Shown here: piece after piece, positions 18,518 through 30,794 of the stretch | How the letters are laid out: each line of letters opens with the position of its first letter | Position numbering within the stretch: the stretch's first letter is position 1 | Assembly (NCBI GenBank): GCA_009746045.1 | Contig: RPFO01000213.1 | Location: 1,861,260 to 1,925,259 of the forward strand | Direction of reading: 5' to 3' | Length of the DNA stretch: 64,000 nt | Source of the DNA: Mesostigma viride | Lineage: Eukaryota; Streptophyta; Mesostigmatophyceae; Mesostigmatales; Mesostigmataceae | Program-made: the position numbers and the translations under genes | The notes under the pieces: model-generated | The model's input: only the letters and a program-made list of their open reading frames with translations | What the model was told of the DNA's origin: nothing | Databases searched by the model: none

Positions 18518-20258
18518 CCCGTGTTTTTTTAATTAGAACGCGATATATCGCGTTGTAAGCTTTTTTTAGAACGCGTATAGCACCTAAGGAATTTTTTTTT
18601 TCATGGTCATGTATATACTTTCCTGAAAGCCCATAAATCAAAGGATTTTTTGAGCTACTCAGACCTACAAAATGCTTATTCATTAGAGAGATACACTGGT
18701 TTGAATACAGGGGGGTCTGACCATGACCGCGATTTCTTGACCCTAGGTCACAAGTCATGTGCTTATTCACAAATGGTTCATGAAAAAAATCTGGCTTCTT
18801 GCACGAGCTATGGGCAACATATGCAGGCTCTGTGAAACAAAACTCAGGCCCATTGGGCCACTGGAGCTATTTTTCATTAGCATCACAATTACAACGCAGT
18901 ACAACGCAGTGGGAAACATGAGAGCCCTTGACAACATTACGCAACGACACGAGCCCCATAAACGGGGCCATAGTGAGCTTGGAGGGTCAAAACGTTGAAA
19001 ATAGGTGTTGTATAAGTTATACTGCATCAAACATGCATCAAACATCATGACTGGATGACCTAATATGACTGAATCAGGCAGCCATAGCCAAAGCATCATC
19101 CACTCTCACAACGTGTTGAGCACATGCCTCGTGGGAATGGAGGTGCTGGGTTTTCATTCCATAACGCGTGCAATACTGAAAGAAAGAGGCACGTGTCATG
19201 CAAGGCTTGGATAGGTTGTGTGATCCATGAGCTTACATGCAGGCAAAGATGACGCTGGAATGCATGCTAGCAAATGGTGGCAAGATGCTAACAACACATG
19301 ATTATACACCATGATTATGGGCACCCAGCTGATCTTCTTGCACAATCAACGCAGTATAAACCATCAACATCCAATCCTCACGATATATGCACGGCTTGAC
19401 GACGTATACAGCACCTAAATACTGCACTTGTAACTGCAACCTGCTATGGCTGACATGCAAGCAACGTCGAGTAGGATGGCGGTCTTAGAGAGGCTGGGCA
19501 GAGGTCGGTAGAAATAAGTGGAAAACTGGCAGAAACTAGGTAGAAACACGATATACTTACGCCTGCAAGCACTATTGAGCCGGTGGCAGAGGCCATTTCC
19601 AGGAAAATACAGCATACCGTAGCAATAGCCACGGTCACGCCTTACGCTATTTGCAGGCACCATCATGCCCGGAGCTACCCAATAAAAGTCTGCACAAATC
19701 TCGGTTTAGCCGAGAGTCCGGGCGTTCGGAATGAATAAACATGTGTTAAGAAGTCGATACACCATGGAAATACCAAGCATGGTGCCGCAGCAGACCCGAG
19801 TCTTGACGTAATAATATGTATGCCGGTTTCCAGGGTTTCCGCATGAAAGTTGGGTGAGAAACTGGAAAAAACTACGTTTCCTTTGCCCCAGTACCTCACC
19901 AAACTCGTAGAAACCTAATTATCAACCTTTGAACGCATCATCATGGTCGTGCTACCCAACAGCCACTGAAATTCGCGCGAAAACTGGCGAGATCTACCTG
20001 CCGCCATCGCCGTCGTCTTCACCTTCGTCCCGCGAAAATGCCTGATTTCAGTGGTACATATTTGTTTGCAGCTGTCACAAAAAAAATACCAAAAATACCA
20101 GGATTTTTTCTTGAATTCAATGAGATGTTTCTGACCTATTTTGAAAGTTTCAGACCAAAAATCGCATGTTTAATAGGTTTGCCACGTGTCAGATTACAAC
20201 GCAATACCTCGCGTTCTAACCCTACAACGCGATGTATCGCGTTGTAAAAAAACACGGG
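18518..20258. mobile_element. piggyBac-like non-autonomous DNA transposon, TTAA target site
   Basis: The element is flanked on both sides by TTAA (18,514-18,517 and 20,259-20,262). It has perfect 13-bp terminal inverted repeats CCCGTGTTTTTTT. Just inside each end is a palindrome (AACGCGATATATCGCGTT left, AACGCGATGTATCGCGTT right). TTAA duplication with CCC...GGG ends is the hallmark of the piggyBac superfamily. No transposase-length frame exists in its 1,741 bp, so it must rely on a transposase elsewhere. The target lies in the TTAA tail of an older retroelement end. The interior shows no gene I recognise. Confidence 0.75.
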
Positions 20259-20262
20259 TTAA

Positions 20263-22390
20263 TGGGGGAAGGGGGGGGGGGTCTCTGCCCCCTTCCTGCT
20301 GTGCACACTCAGGTGCTCCGTGACTCCCCAACGGAGGCACGTGTTTACTTCATTAATTAATTATTGATCAATGATCTTTTATTTTTATTGACAAAATATA
20401 ACAACACTTAAATACAGCCAGCACCTCAGTAATTGAGCATTCCCTTAACACCGCCCAGGCTGCCACCATCCCTTTATTGAAATTGTTCAAGTACATGCTG
20501 TGAATCTGGTTCCCATTTCTCCACACCAAAATTGTATCGAGCGCCGCTGAGTAGCCAGCAGCACTACCAGGGTATTTGAAGTGAGACAACTCACTTCAGA
20601 GAGAGGGTATTTATCCATGGCCCACAGGAAGACCCTCACGGACATAAATAGGTTCCCCCTCTCCTCCCTCTTTTCTCTTGCTTGGCTTTTCCTTGTTCGT
20701 GTATTCTCAGCTTCCTCTCAACGAGTGCACACATGCATGCTCACTTTAGCAACGCTCATTCTATACACCCATGACGACCAGAGCTTCCACAGCCGGTGTG
20801 CAGTGTGCTCCCACACAGCTGTCTGCATGCGTGCCTTCATAGCACGTCATCATAGACAGCGTGGTGTAACCTCCAAGACCAAGCAAACACTGCGCACGCC
20901 CCTTCACCGCCGCCTCTCGATGTACGAACCAGAGATGCCGCAGGTTCCCAGCACGGACAGCTGCACCCAAACAAGAGAAAACAAGAGGCGAGCGGCACAC
21001 CACCATCCGTTGCATCGAAAGGTGTGAGATGCTGTGTGCCTAAGGTTGGCATCATGACACCCCCGAGACCACAATTCACACAGAATGTAAGAGGCACCAG
21101 CGTTGGCTCACTTCACTAAACATAACGTGCGCGGGGGTGGGCTGCCAACCCAATCCTTGGCATCTATATCGGCAACCAAACTCATAACGCAAGTGGCAAA
21201 GAAATTGATGACGAAAACAACAGAAGTGTTGCACAGCAAGAAGTGGGTTGGCCAAGACGGGTCACAAAAGCAGAGCAAACCACGCTTTGAACACAACGCG
21301 GTACACCTTTCCCGCCCATGCACCCAACCCACCCCCCCGCAACCCTCCAATGCTCCACGCGACGTGGGTCGTGCGTTGCCCATCACCAAACCCAGCATGC
21401 CGCGCCTTGGCCCCCATTAACAAGGCAACCTGACCCCCTGACGTGACATGCATTGCCCTGCCAAAATTGCTGAGGAATTGTCCATGCTCCGCCCGCCCAT
21501 AGGATTGACAAGAAGAAATGGGGTTTCCATACATGAGACAAGCACCTGCCTGGATGGCTTTGCCCAGTTGTCCCCCCACCCCCCTGTGGCCAATTGCTAG
21601 ACAGGGTAGCCCTCAGATATAAGTCATTGCCCCTGAGGATAGCCGCTACACCAGCGCCACGTCAGCCATTACTGTAGAAGACAGTTTGGATGAGGATCAA
21701 ATCCCCATTTCATGCTGCTAGGGTTGGCGCATGGTACGGACGATCTTTGTTTGACCTCTTGTATTATATTGAGATTAGAATACTCCGTTACGTGATCCCG
21801 CCCATGGCACTCAAAATACTTACTAGCTACCCAACACCACTTCCCCCAAGATTAAGCGGGTCCCTTGGCCACCTACCTCCGCATGCCAAGCACTAAGTGC
21901 CTGCCTACCCCCCCTGTTAGGATATTCATTTGGTGACCGAACCTAGGACACACTAGTGCCGCCACACAGTACCACCGTTCTGCTCCGTGTGTCACCGCCC
22001 CATTGCGCCGCGCGTCACGACTAGATCGCGCCACGCGTCGTCACGACATTATGCCACCCGGCAACACCAAATCGTGCCACATGGCAACACCCAATTGGCC
22101 GCTACTAGAAATAGAGACCCAAATATGAAATAGACACTATCTGACGATATTTAGTTTTGGGGTCGGCCACAACACTGAGCTTCAGATCCCAATACTACCC
22201 ACAGGTTCAGTCACCAAATATATATCCTAACACCCCCGCCCTGGAACAAAATCCTCAGCACCTACCCTTGTCCCAAGGCAGACTAGGCCCCCTCCCTGCC
22301 ACTAGAAAACGACACCGAGCGCGCCTGATGCGGCCCCACACGCATACTCTGCCCCCCCGCCCACCCACAAAACCAGTCGTCCAAGCACCG
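20263..22390. other. No recognised gene; retroelement end and low-information sequence
   Basis: A fourth hairpin/TTAA retroelement end lies at about 20,312-20,360. A 73-residue minus frame at 20,368-20,589 looks mildly coding but matches nothing I know. The rest may hold downstream exons of the minus-strand mitochondrial gene, but none can be placed with confidence; a weak candidate is 20,980-20,930. Confidence 0.4.
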
Positions 22391-23326
22391 CGCCTCACCT
22401 CCCCCCAGCCGTTGGCATGCACAATGATTCCTATCCACCGCCACCAACCAGCGCCTCACCTTCCCCCAGCCGTTGGCATGCACAATGATTCCTATCCACC
22501 GCCACCAACCAGCGCCTCACCTCCCCCCAGCCGTTGGCATGCACAATGATTCCTATCCACCGCCACCAACCAGCGCCTCACCTCCCCCCAGCCGTTGGCA
22601 TGCACAATGATTCCTATCCACCGCCACCAACCAGCGCCTCACCTCCCCCCAGCCGTTGGCATGCACAATGATTCCTATCCACCGCCACCAACCAGCGCCT
22701 CACCTCCCCCCAGCCGTTGGCATGCACAATGATTCCTATCCACCGCCACCAACCAGCGCCTCACCTCCCCCCAGCCGTTGGCATGCACAATGATTCCTAT
22801 CCACCGCCACCAACCAGCGCCTCACCTTCCCCCAGCCGTTGGCATGCACAATGATTCCTATCCACCGCCACCAACCAGCGCCTCACCTCCCCCCAGCCGT
22901 TGGCATGCACAATGATTCCTATCCACCGCCACCAGCCAGCGCCTCACCTCCCCCCAGCCGTTGGCATGCACAATGATTCCTATCCACCGCCACCAACCAG
23001 CGCCTCACCTCCCCCCAGCCGTTGGCATGCACAATGATTCCTATCCACCGCCACCAACCAGCGCCTCACCTCCCCCCAGCCGTTGGCATGCACAATGATT
23101 CCTATCCACCGCCACCAACCAGCGCCTCACCTTCCCCCAGCCGTTGGCATGCACAATGATTCCTATCCACCGCCACCAACCAGCGCCTCACCTCCCCCCA
23201 GCCGTTGGCATGCACAATGATTCCTATCCACCGCCACCAACCAGCGCCTCGCCTCCCCCCAGCCGTTGGCATGCACAATGATTCCTATCCACCGCCACCA
23301 ACCAGCGCCTCACCTTCCCCCAGCCG
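22391..23326. repeat. 61-bp minisatellite carrying a copy of an exon-intron boundary
   Basis: Fifteen 61-bp units are nearly identical, with TTGGCATGCACAATG at 61-bp steps from 22,412 to 23,266. On the minus strand each unit contains GCCAACGGCTGGGGG(G/A)AG followed by GTGAGGCGCTGG. That is the last 18 nt of exon 4 of the adjacent gene plus its 5' splice site. The array lies directly downstream of the real donor, so the intron contains about 15 extra copies of it; one unit (near 23,250) has GC in place of GT. Confidence 0.9.
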
Positions 23327-24961
23327 TTGGCGTCGAGCCCGTTGACGCGCTGCCGCAGCTGCAGCATCTGCCAGCCCAGGTCCGTCTCCACCTTCTTCTG
23401 CAGGCGCGCCTCCTCGGGGGCAAAGCTGGACAGGTAGCCGTTGTAGCGCGACAACACCACCTGCAGCGACTGGGCCAGGTCTTCCTGTAGATCGTGCACG
23501 TTCTGGTGAAGGCGGGCGGTTGGTCGCAGGGTTGGCGGCAAAGCGGGCGACCAGTGGCGTGGGGAAGCCGGAGCACAGTTACGCACCAGACGTGCTAAAG
23601 AAAAAAATAATGAAAGAAGAGCAAGTTGGGATGCCCAAAGGCACAAACAATGGGAGACCGTGCGCATGCACACGCAAAAACCGCACCTGCACAAAAAGTG
23701 GACACTTGCGACTGCACAAGTGGAAACGGAAGGTGGCATTGGCAAGCCTAACACGAGGGCCCACTCCCGACAATTGTCATGTGGGGTGACACGGCAAAGG
23801 GCACAGGTTTGCACACGGGGTGGCGGTCATGGGGAAGCGCACACAGTGAGGGCGCAGGGTGAGGGCTGTGGGGGTAGCTTACCCCTGCCCCTGGGGAGGG
23901 GCAACCGGAGGAATATGCGACAAGGGTAAGAGGATCAGTGGTGGCAGGAAGACCATGGGGAGGAAAAGCACAGCTGGCGAGCTGCAGCACATGGGAAAGG
24001 GCATCAGAGGGACTAGCTACGAAGCGGCATGGTCAAAGTCCGTACGTAAAATTCGACGCGGCAAATGGTACAGCGAATGCGTGGATGTGGAGCAGACATC
24101 ATTCAAGCCCGGAAGAGCTGGCCACAGGTCACATGGGTCACATCAATGGGGCAAAAAGCAGAGTGCATCTGCTTGTGATTTTGTTTGTGGGATAGATTTG
24201 GCATGCATAAAAAGAGAGGAAAGTTTAATTGCTCTCATACTCACATCACCAGTGTCGCCGTTCTCATGATCCAACATATGCCGCAGTGCGGCAACCCTCT
24301 CCGAGAACATTTCTACCGAGGTGGCCACCGAGTAGGCGTCTCGCAGGTCGTGGTACAGCTCGGGGCACTGAGCAGCCGCATTCCTGTCATCTAGGATGGC
24401 CTTTACTTCTGAGTCCACCTCAGGGTCGAGGTTGGTCCAATCGCAGGAGAAAAGAGCGTCGACAGCCTGGAAAAAAAGACACGAGCAGCCAGGGATTTCA
24501 AAACGTCAGATGGCATACAGCTAGGCAGACTATCTACATATCCCCCTAGAAAATAGACGTTGATAAACATAGTTTAGCAACGACCCGCACCTTTGAAAGC
24601 TTCTTCCCTGCTTCACTGGAGGCGGCCGCAGAAGATGCAAACCCCCGCTGATATGGGGCGTCCACAGTGCAGACCGATTCCCTACCTGTCAAAAGCAACA
24701 CGTGGTTCACTGAGCACGTTTACACATGAGCTCGCACCAAGAAAAATGGAGCGGGGGACACAACTACCTGCGCAAATGCAGCAGGCTGATTCCAAAGGCA
24801 CTTATGGAGACTGGCCCGAAGCTGTGCTCACGTTGGATACGTGCGGCTGCCACAGCAATAGATGAAAACCCAGGACGAGCGACCGAATGCCGCTGAGCAA
24901 CCGACATTGCTACCCTAGGTACAACGACGGCCAGGCCACGAGCAGCCTGTCTCAACGCCAT
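23314..24961 (-). CDS. Unidentified protein with mitochondrial targeting sequence, 5' exons
   Basis: Four minus-strand exons join in frame: 24961-24832, 24685-24591, 24466-24245 and 23502-23314 (130, 95, 222 and 189 nt), with donors GTGAGC, GTGCGG, GTGAGT and GTGAGG. The N-terminus (MALRQAARGLAVVVPRVAMS and so on) is rich in Arg, Ala and Ser without acids. It is followed by APYQRGFASSAAASSEAGKK, which looks like a matrix-peptidase cleavage region. The mature part is helical: LFSCDWTNLDPEVDSEVKAI, PELYHDLRDAYSVATSVEMF, VHDLQEDLAQSLQVVLSRYN and ARLQKKVETDLGWQMLQLRQ. I recognise no family; a structural subunit of a respiratory or ATP synthase complex is only a guess. About 212 residues are visible. 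Exon 4 ends at a splice site multiplied in a 61-bp minisatellite, and later exons were not found. Confidence 0.65.
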
Positions 24962-26128
24962 TTTTGAAACCGGGTTTACTCCCTAAGGCGCAAGCACCCC
25001 TGCTTAATGTCGGGTCCTATGGATCGCGACCTGTGCTGAAGAGATGTACGCTAATTTCTTTTAGGAAAAGGGCGGGCGTCTTGGACGTCACCGGCTACCA
25101 TATGAGCTGGAGGATCGGTAATACACGACACGCACAGCTGGTCGTCTTGTCCACGCCATTCCAGCCAGCTTGCCCGTGCAAATCTGCTCCGCGCCGAGCG
25201 TTATAGGCGGGTCGAGAGACTTTCTGGCTACAGATATGTCCCGTCCCGTCACATGGCGGACGCGGTGCCCAGATCTTTTGTCATGGTGATCCATATAGTT
25301 ATCTTCATTAGTTGTTACTAAAACGTGAATAATTACCAGCCAATTAGAAACGCAAAAAAGACACGCTGAAGTATCTAGCTAGGCATCAATACGAGGATTC
25401 TTTTTTCCAAGCTGAATATGATGACACGATGGCTTGACGTGTGTCAGTACTTCATGACCACGGAAGTTCCAAGTTTCCTTCCTGGCCATGCGATACCCTC
25501 AGCCAGGAGCCCATGCGCGGCGTGCTACCCATGTGCGGCGTGGGCAACAATGCACATCTATCCCACCCATTTACTCTCCCAACGTTTTACGACCGTCAGA
25601 TGGGTGAATCTGACGGACGGACGGACAGGTACACCCGAGAACAACAACAACAACATGTGCGGCGTGGGCAACAACAACAACAACAACAACAGCCAGGAGC
25701 GACGATCTGTGTTCCCGTTCTCTACAGGGTGCGCATGCCGTAACGAGCGGGAAGGTTACCGCTCGCTGGCCTTGTCGTTGTGCATAGGGCCCAGCCAGGG
25801 CCCAGGGGCCAGGAGCCGTCAGCATTGCAATTACGGTACATAATTACTGTGTGTAATGTACGCTTGGCTCTTATAAATTACGCAACCAGGATGTAATCTG
25901 TTACTCATGCGCGTGACCAGGCACGTGATTGCTTTTAACCGCGCTGGCGACGCACCTTCATTTTTGCCATGAACATTGGCCTGTAATGAAGGTTTTTTGC
26001 AGCATCGTCTTTTTTGAGATTATCACGATCACATTTGCGTTTGTTTTAGGCGGAGTTAGGAGCGGAAGCATGGACAACGACGCTTCTTAAAATTGTAGTT
26101 CAGTGTGTAAAGTGGTGGTTTTTGCGCG
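24962..26128. other. Divergent intergenic region between mitochondrial-protein and CPR5 genes
   Basis: The two start codons face away from each other. The only structure seen is the CAA-array repeat at 25,503-25,700. No exon or named promoter motif is recognised. Confidence 0.45.
25503..25700 (+). repeat. CAA-array repeat with GTGCGGCGTGGG motif, copy 2
   Basis: CATGTGCGGCGTGGGCAACA occurs twice or more here, separated by CAA triplet runs and an ACGGACGGACGGAC stretch. It mirrors copy 1 at 2,690-2,815 in the opposite orientation. Each copy lies in the intergenic space of a divergent gene pair. Confidence 0.5.
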
Positions 26129-26307
26129 ATGGATGACGCCCAGGCTGTTGGCCAATTATCGTCGCCGGCGTTAGGGATTTCCTGGGCCAATGCCGAGGTT
26201 CCAAAGCCAACCACCCTGTAATGTCGCCACGCTGAATTTTCTGACCGCGGGGAGCAAGTGCTGACGATGGGATCTTGGTGGGGAACATAATCTGCCCATG
26301 TTCTGAT

Positions 26308-29300
26308 ATGGGGAAGTACGAGGGACCTCGCGGCTCGGCTGCAGCGTTGGCTGCCAAAAGAGTGGGAGAAGGGGCCAAGCCACCCTCTTCGATAGCCAAC
26401 TCAGTTGTGCCGACGCATGTTGCGCCAGAGGCGCATGAGGTTGCGCTTTCGTCTTCGGAGGGCCGGTTTGGAGGCGCCTCTCTGCTTGCTGTTGGCGCCA
26501 TCGCCTTGCTTGTCATCGTCGTTATCGTAAAAGACATAGCACGTCGCTGGCGGTGTTCCGCCAGGCCTGGCGTAAGCGCTTCGCCAAAGTCGGCAAGCGC
26601 GTCATGTCCGGACAGAGCGCCAAGCCATCCACAACAAATGGCACGTAATCCCCCCTTGTTTTCTGCAGAGAACACCAGAGTGGCTGGCTTCCTGGATGAG
26701 TTTTCTAAGCTCCTCCCTGCCAACGTCATGCACGCGGTGCAAGGCATGGTGCTCGAGCCTGCAACAGGGTCCATCGCTTACCGCGTGCCCGGCTCGTCAA
26801 CCGCCTATTATTGTCCGCCAGGTGGCCTGGACGCGGATCTTCTTGGCGCCCTCATCGCGAATGCCCTGAACAGGACCTTGTCCGAACTCCACACAGCAGC
26901 AAGGCGACCGCTGGATGGCCATCACACGGGAGCCGTCCATCCCCACGGGATGAGCACGCACATGAATGGTTCTATTCTTGGCGGGACCGACCCTGGGTTG
27001 GTGACGCCAGTGTTGACACAAGCCTTCGACATGCGTGTGCTATTGAGCGCGCTATGCGATGTTCTGTGTGCTGGCATGACCAGCGAGCGCAATGATCCTG
27101 GCCGCCACGATGTTCCCCGAGATCCATCCCGGCAGCCCCTAGGGTCCCTGCCTCGAGAACAGCGCGAGGAGAACTCACCCTGCATCGTACCGCAAGCGAA
27201 GGACGTGGGCAGGGGCATGGCCAGGGATGTAGACAAGGACATAGACAGGGACATGGAAACCACCTCTTCTTCCGCAGACAGGGGTGGCCTGCGCCACCGA
27301 CGAGCCGCCCCCGCTGACGTCCAGCACCCTCCCCAAGGGGGTGAGGGCGACCGGACCCTACCCCAGGGTGGGGCGCTGGGCGGTGCGCGGGACAACGCGG
27401 TCGTACTGACGTCATCGTCCGCGTGCTTCCACGCAAGTGCAGTGTTGACCACCAGGTGTGGAGAGGGGGATGCAGGGAAAAAGGTGATGGGGGGACAGGA
27501 CGACAAGACAAATGGCGTGACCAGCGTGGCCAGCATTAGTAGCATGGTGAGCGCCAGTAGCAGCACTAATGTCTCCGCTGCTTCCTTTGATGACCTGGCA
27601 TCCGCCCCCGCGGGTCCTCATGATGGGCTCCCCCCCTCGCATGCATGTGATGCGGCATCAAGGGCAGAATGGGAGCCCTCATCAGCCCCGGGGGCATCCT
27701 TGCCGCCTATGGAGAGGAAGACGTCGCTGTTGGTGGAGGGGAAAGGGTCAAGAGACATAAGGGAGGGGGGGGGGAAAGCTGCACAACCACGCTCACTGGC
27801 AACACCGCGCACAAGGGGAAGGGGCGGGGGCGGCGGGGGCGGCGGGGGCGGCGGGGGCGGCGGGGGCGGCGGGGGCGGCGGGGGCGGTGATGGTGGGAGA
27901 CTCAGAATTCATCCGGCCGCATGGTGGTGGTGGTGATGATGGTGGTGGTGGCAGTGTGGCTCATGACGGTGGGGGTGGGGGTTGCGAGGGTGCAGGTGCG
28001 AGCAGCGTGGAGGTGACGCAGGTCGAGCGCATCATGACGTACCGCCCTGTTGGTACAGGCGCTAGCACTAGTTTTGGCATACCTGACGCAGAGCATATCG
28101 CGGGCTTGCTGTGGCGGCGGTACGAGGAGCGTAGGAGGAGTGGGCTGTCAGAGGGCCATGAGGGGGACCGCCTGCTGATCGATATGCTGAACTGCCTAAG
28201 GGGCGAGCAGCAGCTCAGGCAGAGCGCGTTCCAGTTACAGCTGCAAGCAGAAGCCAACGCGCTCGCCGCCAGGAGGACCGCTGCGAGTGAGGAGTCGACC
28301 AACCTGCGACGCGCGAGGGAGGAGAGGAGGAGCGCGGCTGAGGCGGCCCAGGTGTGGGAGACCGACGCGTACACGAGCCTGTGCGTGGCGCTCCTGTCGC
28401 TTCTGTTCGTGGTCACCGTGGCCATCTGGGACCGGTTGTGGAAGATCCCGGGCTATTGTGACGCCGTCGTTGCGGATGACCGGCGAAAACGCGAGGCGTT
28501 TGCGGCCAGAGGGGGGAGCAGGTATCATGCATCCAGCTGGTCGTTGTTCGGAGTCCCGTCGTTGGGGGAGATGGTGCCAGAATCGGTCTCCCACGGCGCG
28601 TACATGGCGGCGTGCTGCGCGGGCGAGGTCTGGTCAGTCCTCGCGGTCGTGTTTATGCTGGCATTGGTCTGGCTCCTGGCGTCGAAAACCCGGCTGCTGG
28701 AGGCCGCGCCGGGCAAGTTCCTGTTCGGGGCGGGCATTCTCTTCATCCCGCTGGGGAGGTGGGTTCTTTTTGTCCTCATGCGTTGCTGTGAACTCTTTCT
28801 GCTGGTGCACTCCTGTGCTGCTTTCGTAAAGACAAGATACTTGACTGTTCTCTCAAGGTTCTCTAGTCAGGCAGCCAGCGCTGGGCATGGCACGCCCATC
28901 CTTGCTTGGTGTGGACCAGTTATTTGTGTGTGTGAAGGCGTGAGCTATTAGTTTCGGAGGATTGGCTTTGTACGGTTCATGGGAGTGATTTTGTATCTCG
29001 TTCAAGGAAGTGGCTAGGTATGGTGGCGTTTGCATGTTTCAGGGGAATAGCTCGTTACATTTCCAGGGAATGGCGTCCTGACAAAGTGTGACCTTGGTGA
29101 ACGCGTCTTCTGAGGTATGGCCTCTTGTGTCAGACGTTAATCAAAGAAGTATCAGTATTAATAAGGTGTGTCAAGATTAATTAATGGTATCCCAAAGGGA
29201 TCCAAGAGATGGTGGGGTGATGTTTAGTCTTTTCAATTTCCAGAGGTATTATCGATGAGTGACACGCAGACCCGCTGCGTGTCTGGGACCCGCCTTTCCT

Positions 29301-30120
29301 CTTGTGTCCTGTGTCCCTGCTAGGAGTGCTTGCCTCGCCCCTAGCCATGGCTGCCACCATGGTGTTGCTTGCTCCTAGCGATGAATAAAAGCATGCCTCG
29401 TGCAGTGTGATCGGCATTCACTTTCAGGTGAGCCCGTTTAGTGGGCTTGTACCGTTCGGCTAGGTTATCCTTTCCTAACTAATCATGCCAGCAGCCAAGC
29501 AGTTGGTTGTTGGGTTTGTCCATTTTTATTCGTTCCACAACGATGGAAATTTCTCTCTGTGTTACTTAGCATGCGACACTGTAAGCCTATGGAGATGCTG
29601 GAGGCTGAATGGCCCATTAGATGTAGTCTTACAAGGTGGCCGATGAGCTCTTGACAATCCTCCTGTTTTGTATTTGCTTTTTCCCCCTTGCAGGGAGATC
29701 GTCCGCTTTGCCCGCGGGCACGAGGATCACTGGAATGCGGCCTGGTTCGCGTTGCTGGCGGTGTACTTGCTCGCCTACGTGGCCCCGTCCCTATGGCAAT
29801 GGGTCACCCTTCGGCTCATCAGGCAAGGCCCTCCTGGCCACATGTGGGCCGGGCTCCGTGAAGTGGAACCCATGCATTTCGAGGGCCACGGGGGCAGGCC
29901 AGCTTATCAATACCACGTGTTGCCAGGACAACAGACTGTTTTCGGCAACGGGCTTGGCCCTCAGGGCCAGACACCCCACCGGCTGCCGGTCTGGCTTCAG
30001 TGGGTCCTGTGGCTAACCTGGGTCTTGGTCCTGCCTGTGATGACCAGCGTACTGCCGTTTCGCTATCAGCTGCGACGGCTTTGGTCCGTGTTACTCACCG
30101 GGTTCACCCCATTTGGGTAG
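26308..30120 (+). CDS. CPR5: CPR5-type nuclear-envelope membrane protein
   Basis: CPR5 is a plant transmembrane nucleoporin/RNA-processing regulator tied to immunity and cell-cycle control. Exon blocks: 26308 to about 27886, about 27906-28758 and 29694-30120 (join AG|G, donor GTGGGT, acceptor CCCTTGCAG). The C-terminus has the family's five membrane segments: SLCVALLSLLFVVTVAIWDR, EVWSVLAVVFMLALVWLLAS, FLFGAGILFIPLG, AAWFALLAVYLLAYVAPSLW and VLWLTWVLVLPVMTSVLPF. A charged helix with LRGEQQLRQSAFQLQLQAEA precedes them, as in Arabidopsis CPR5, and the last segment resembles VLPVINGLLPF there. The frame breaks at a GGGGGC-rich Gly run (27,830-27,890); a 19-nt intron or an assembly indel would repair it. 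The start is uncertain: the ATG at 26,308 gives an odd hydrophobic N-terminus, while exons 26129-26217 and 26534-26644 would give a basic one. The family call rests on the C-terminal half. Confidence 0.75.
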
Positions 30121-30794
30121 CCTACAAGTGAGCCTTGCGTTCTTCGTGATCCTTTTGTGGTGGCCGCTTGTATTTTGATTAGTTAGTAGCTGACACATGG
30201 CGAAGGAAAACATTTGAAGATGAATTGCTGAGGAAAATAGCTGGCTGTATGTCCTCCAGGTAAAGCCAATGTGTCACGTGCATGTTACAATAGCACTGAG
30301 ATGTAACCATGATCTCCAGGCAGCGAATTTAAAAATCAATCAATCGCGCGTTGTGATCTATGTATACGTGATTGCTGACTAGTTGGGTGATCGAGTCTTG
30401 GTCAAATAAGTGTGTGCCATTTAACGAGTTACTAGCTTGGAATCCATGCATGTACTTGACCGTGGCCGGCCGCTACCAAGATGCATGATTGCTTATAAGC
30501 CGGCCAGCTCAGTTACCCCTCGCTCGCACGTGATGTGCACAGACGATATTTGTAACTTTCGTGTAGTTATTTTCTAATTAGATTAGCATAGTACTTCGTG
30601 GCAAGCCCATGCGCATGACACGCAACTGACGCAAGTACTTACTTGGTACGTACGTGGTCGATCCCTTGGGTCTGCAAAGCCGGGCGATTCGAGGCCACAT
30701 AAAGTTACTTTGTCGTCGTATCTCTTGTTAGCGTTGGCTTTGTTTATGGTTATTGGGTGCAGTCACTCTGATGTAAGTAATTATAGTTTGCAAC
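30121..30794. other. Downstream region of CPR5, nothing recognised
   Basis: AT-rich non-coding sequence with no exon, repeat or RNA gene I can support. It ends at the TTAA tail of a retroelement fragment. Confidence 0.4.

Noticed and set aside
20368-20589. 73-residue minus frame as a last exon of the mitochondrial gene
   Set aside because: No acceptor in the right phase could be tied to exon 4, and it lies next to a retroelement end.
22391-23326. CRISPR array
   Set aside because: The 61-bp units are contiguous without unique spacers and the setting is eukaryotic; the 35-bp array at 768-930 fails for the same reason.
26100-26774. 224-residue minus-strand frame opposite the 5' end of CPR5
   Set aside because: No recognisable domain; it overlaps plausible sense exons and is expected in GC-rich sequence.
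27669-27890. Arg/Gly-rich frame through the GGGGGC repeat
   Set aside because: Alternate frame of the Gly-coding repeat in CPR5, without support upstream.
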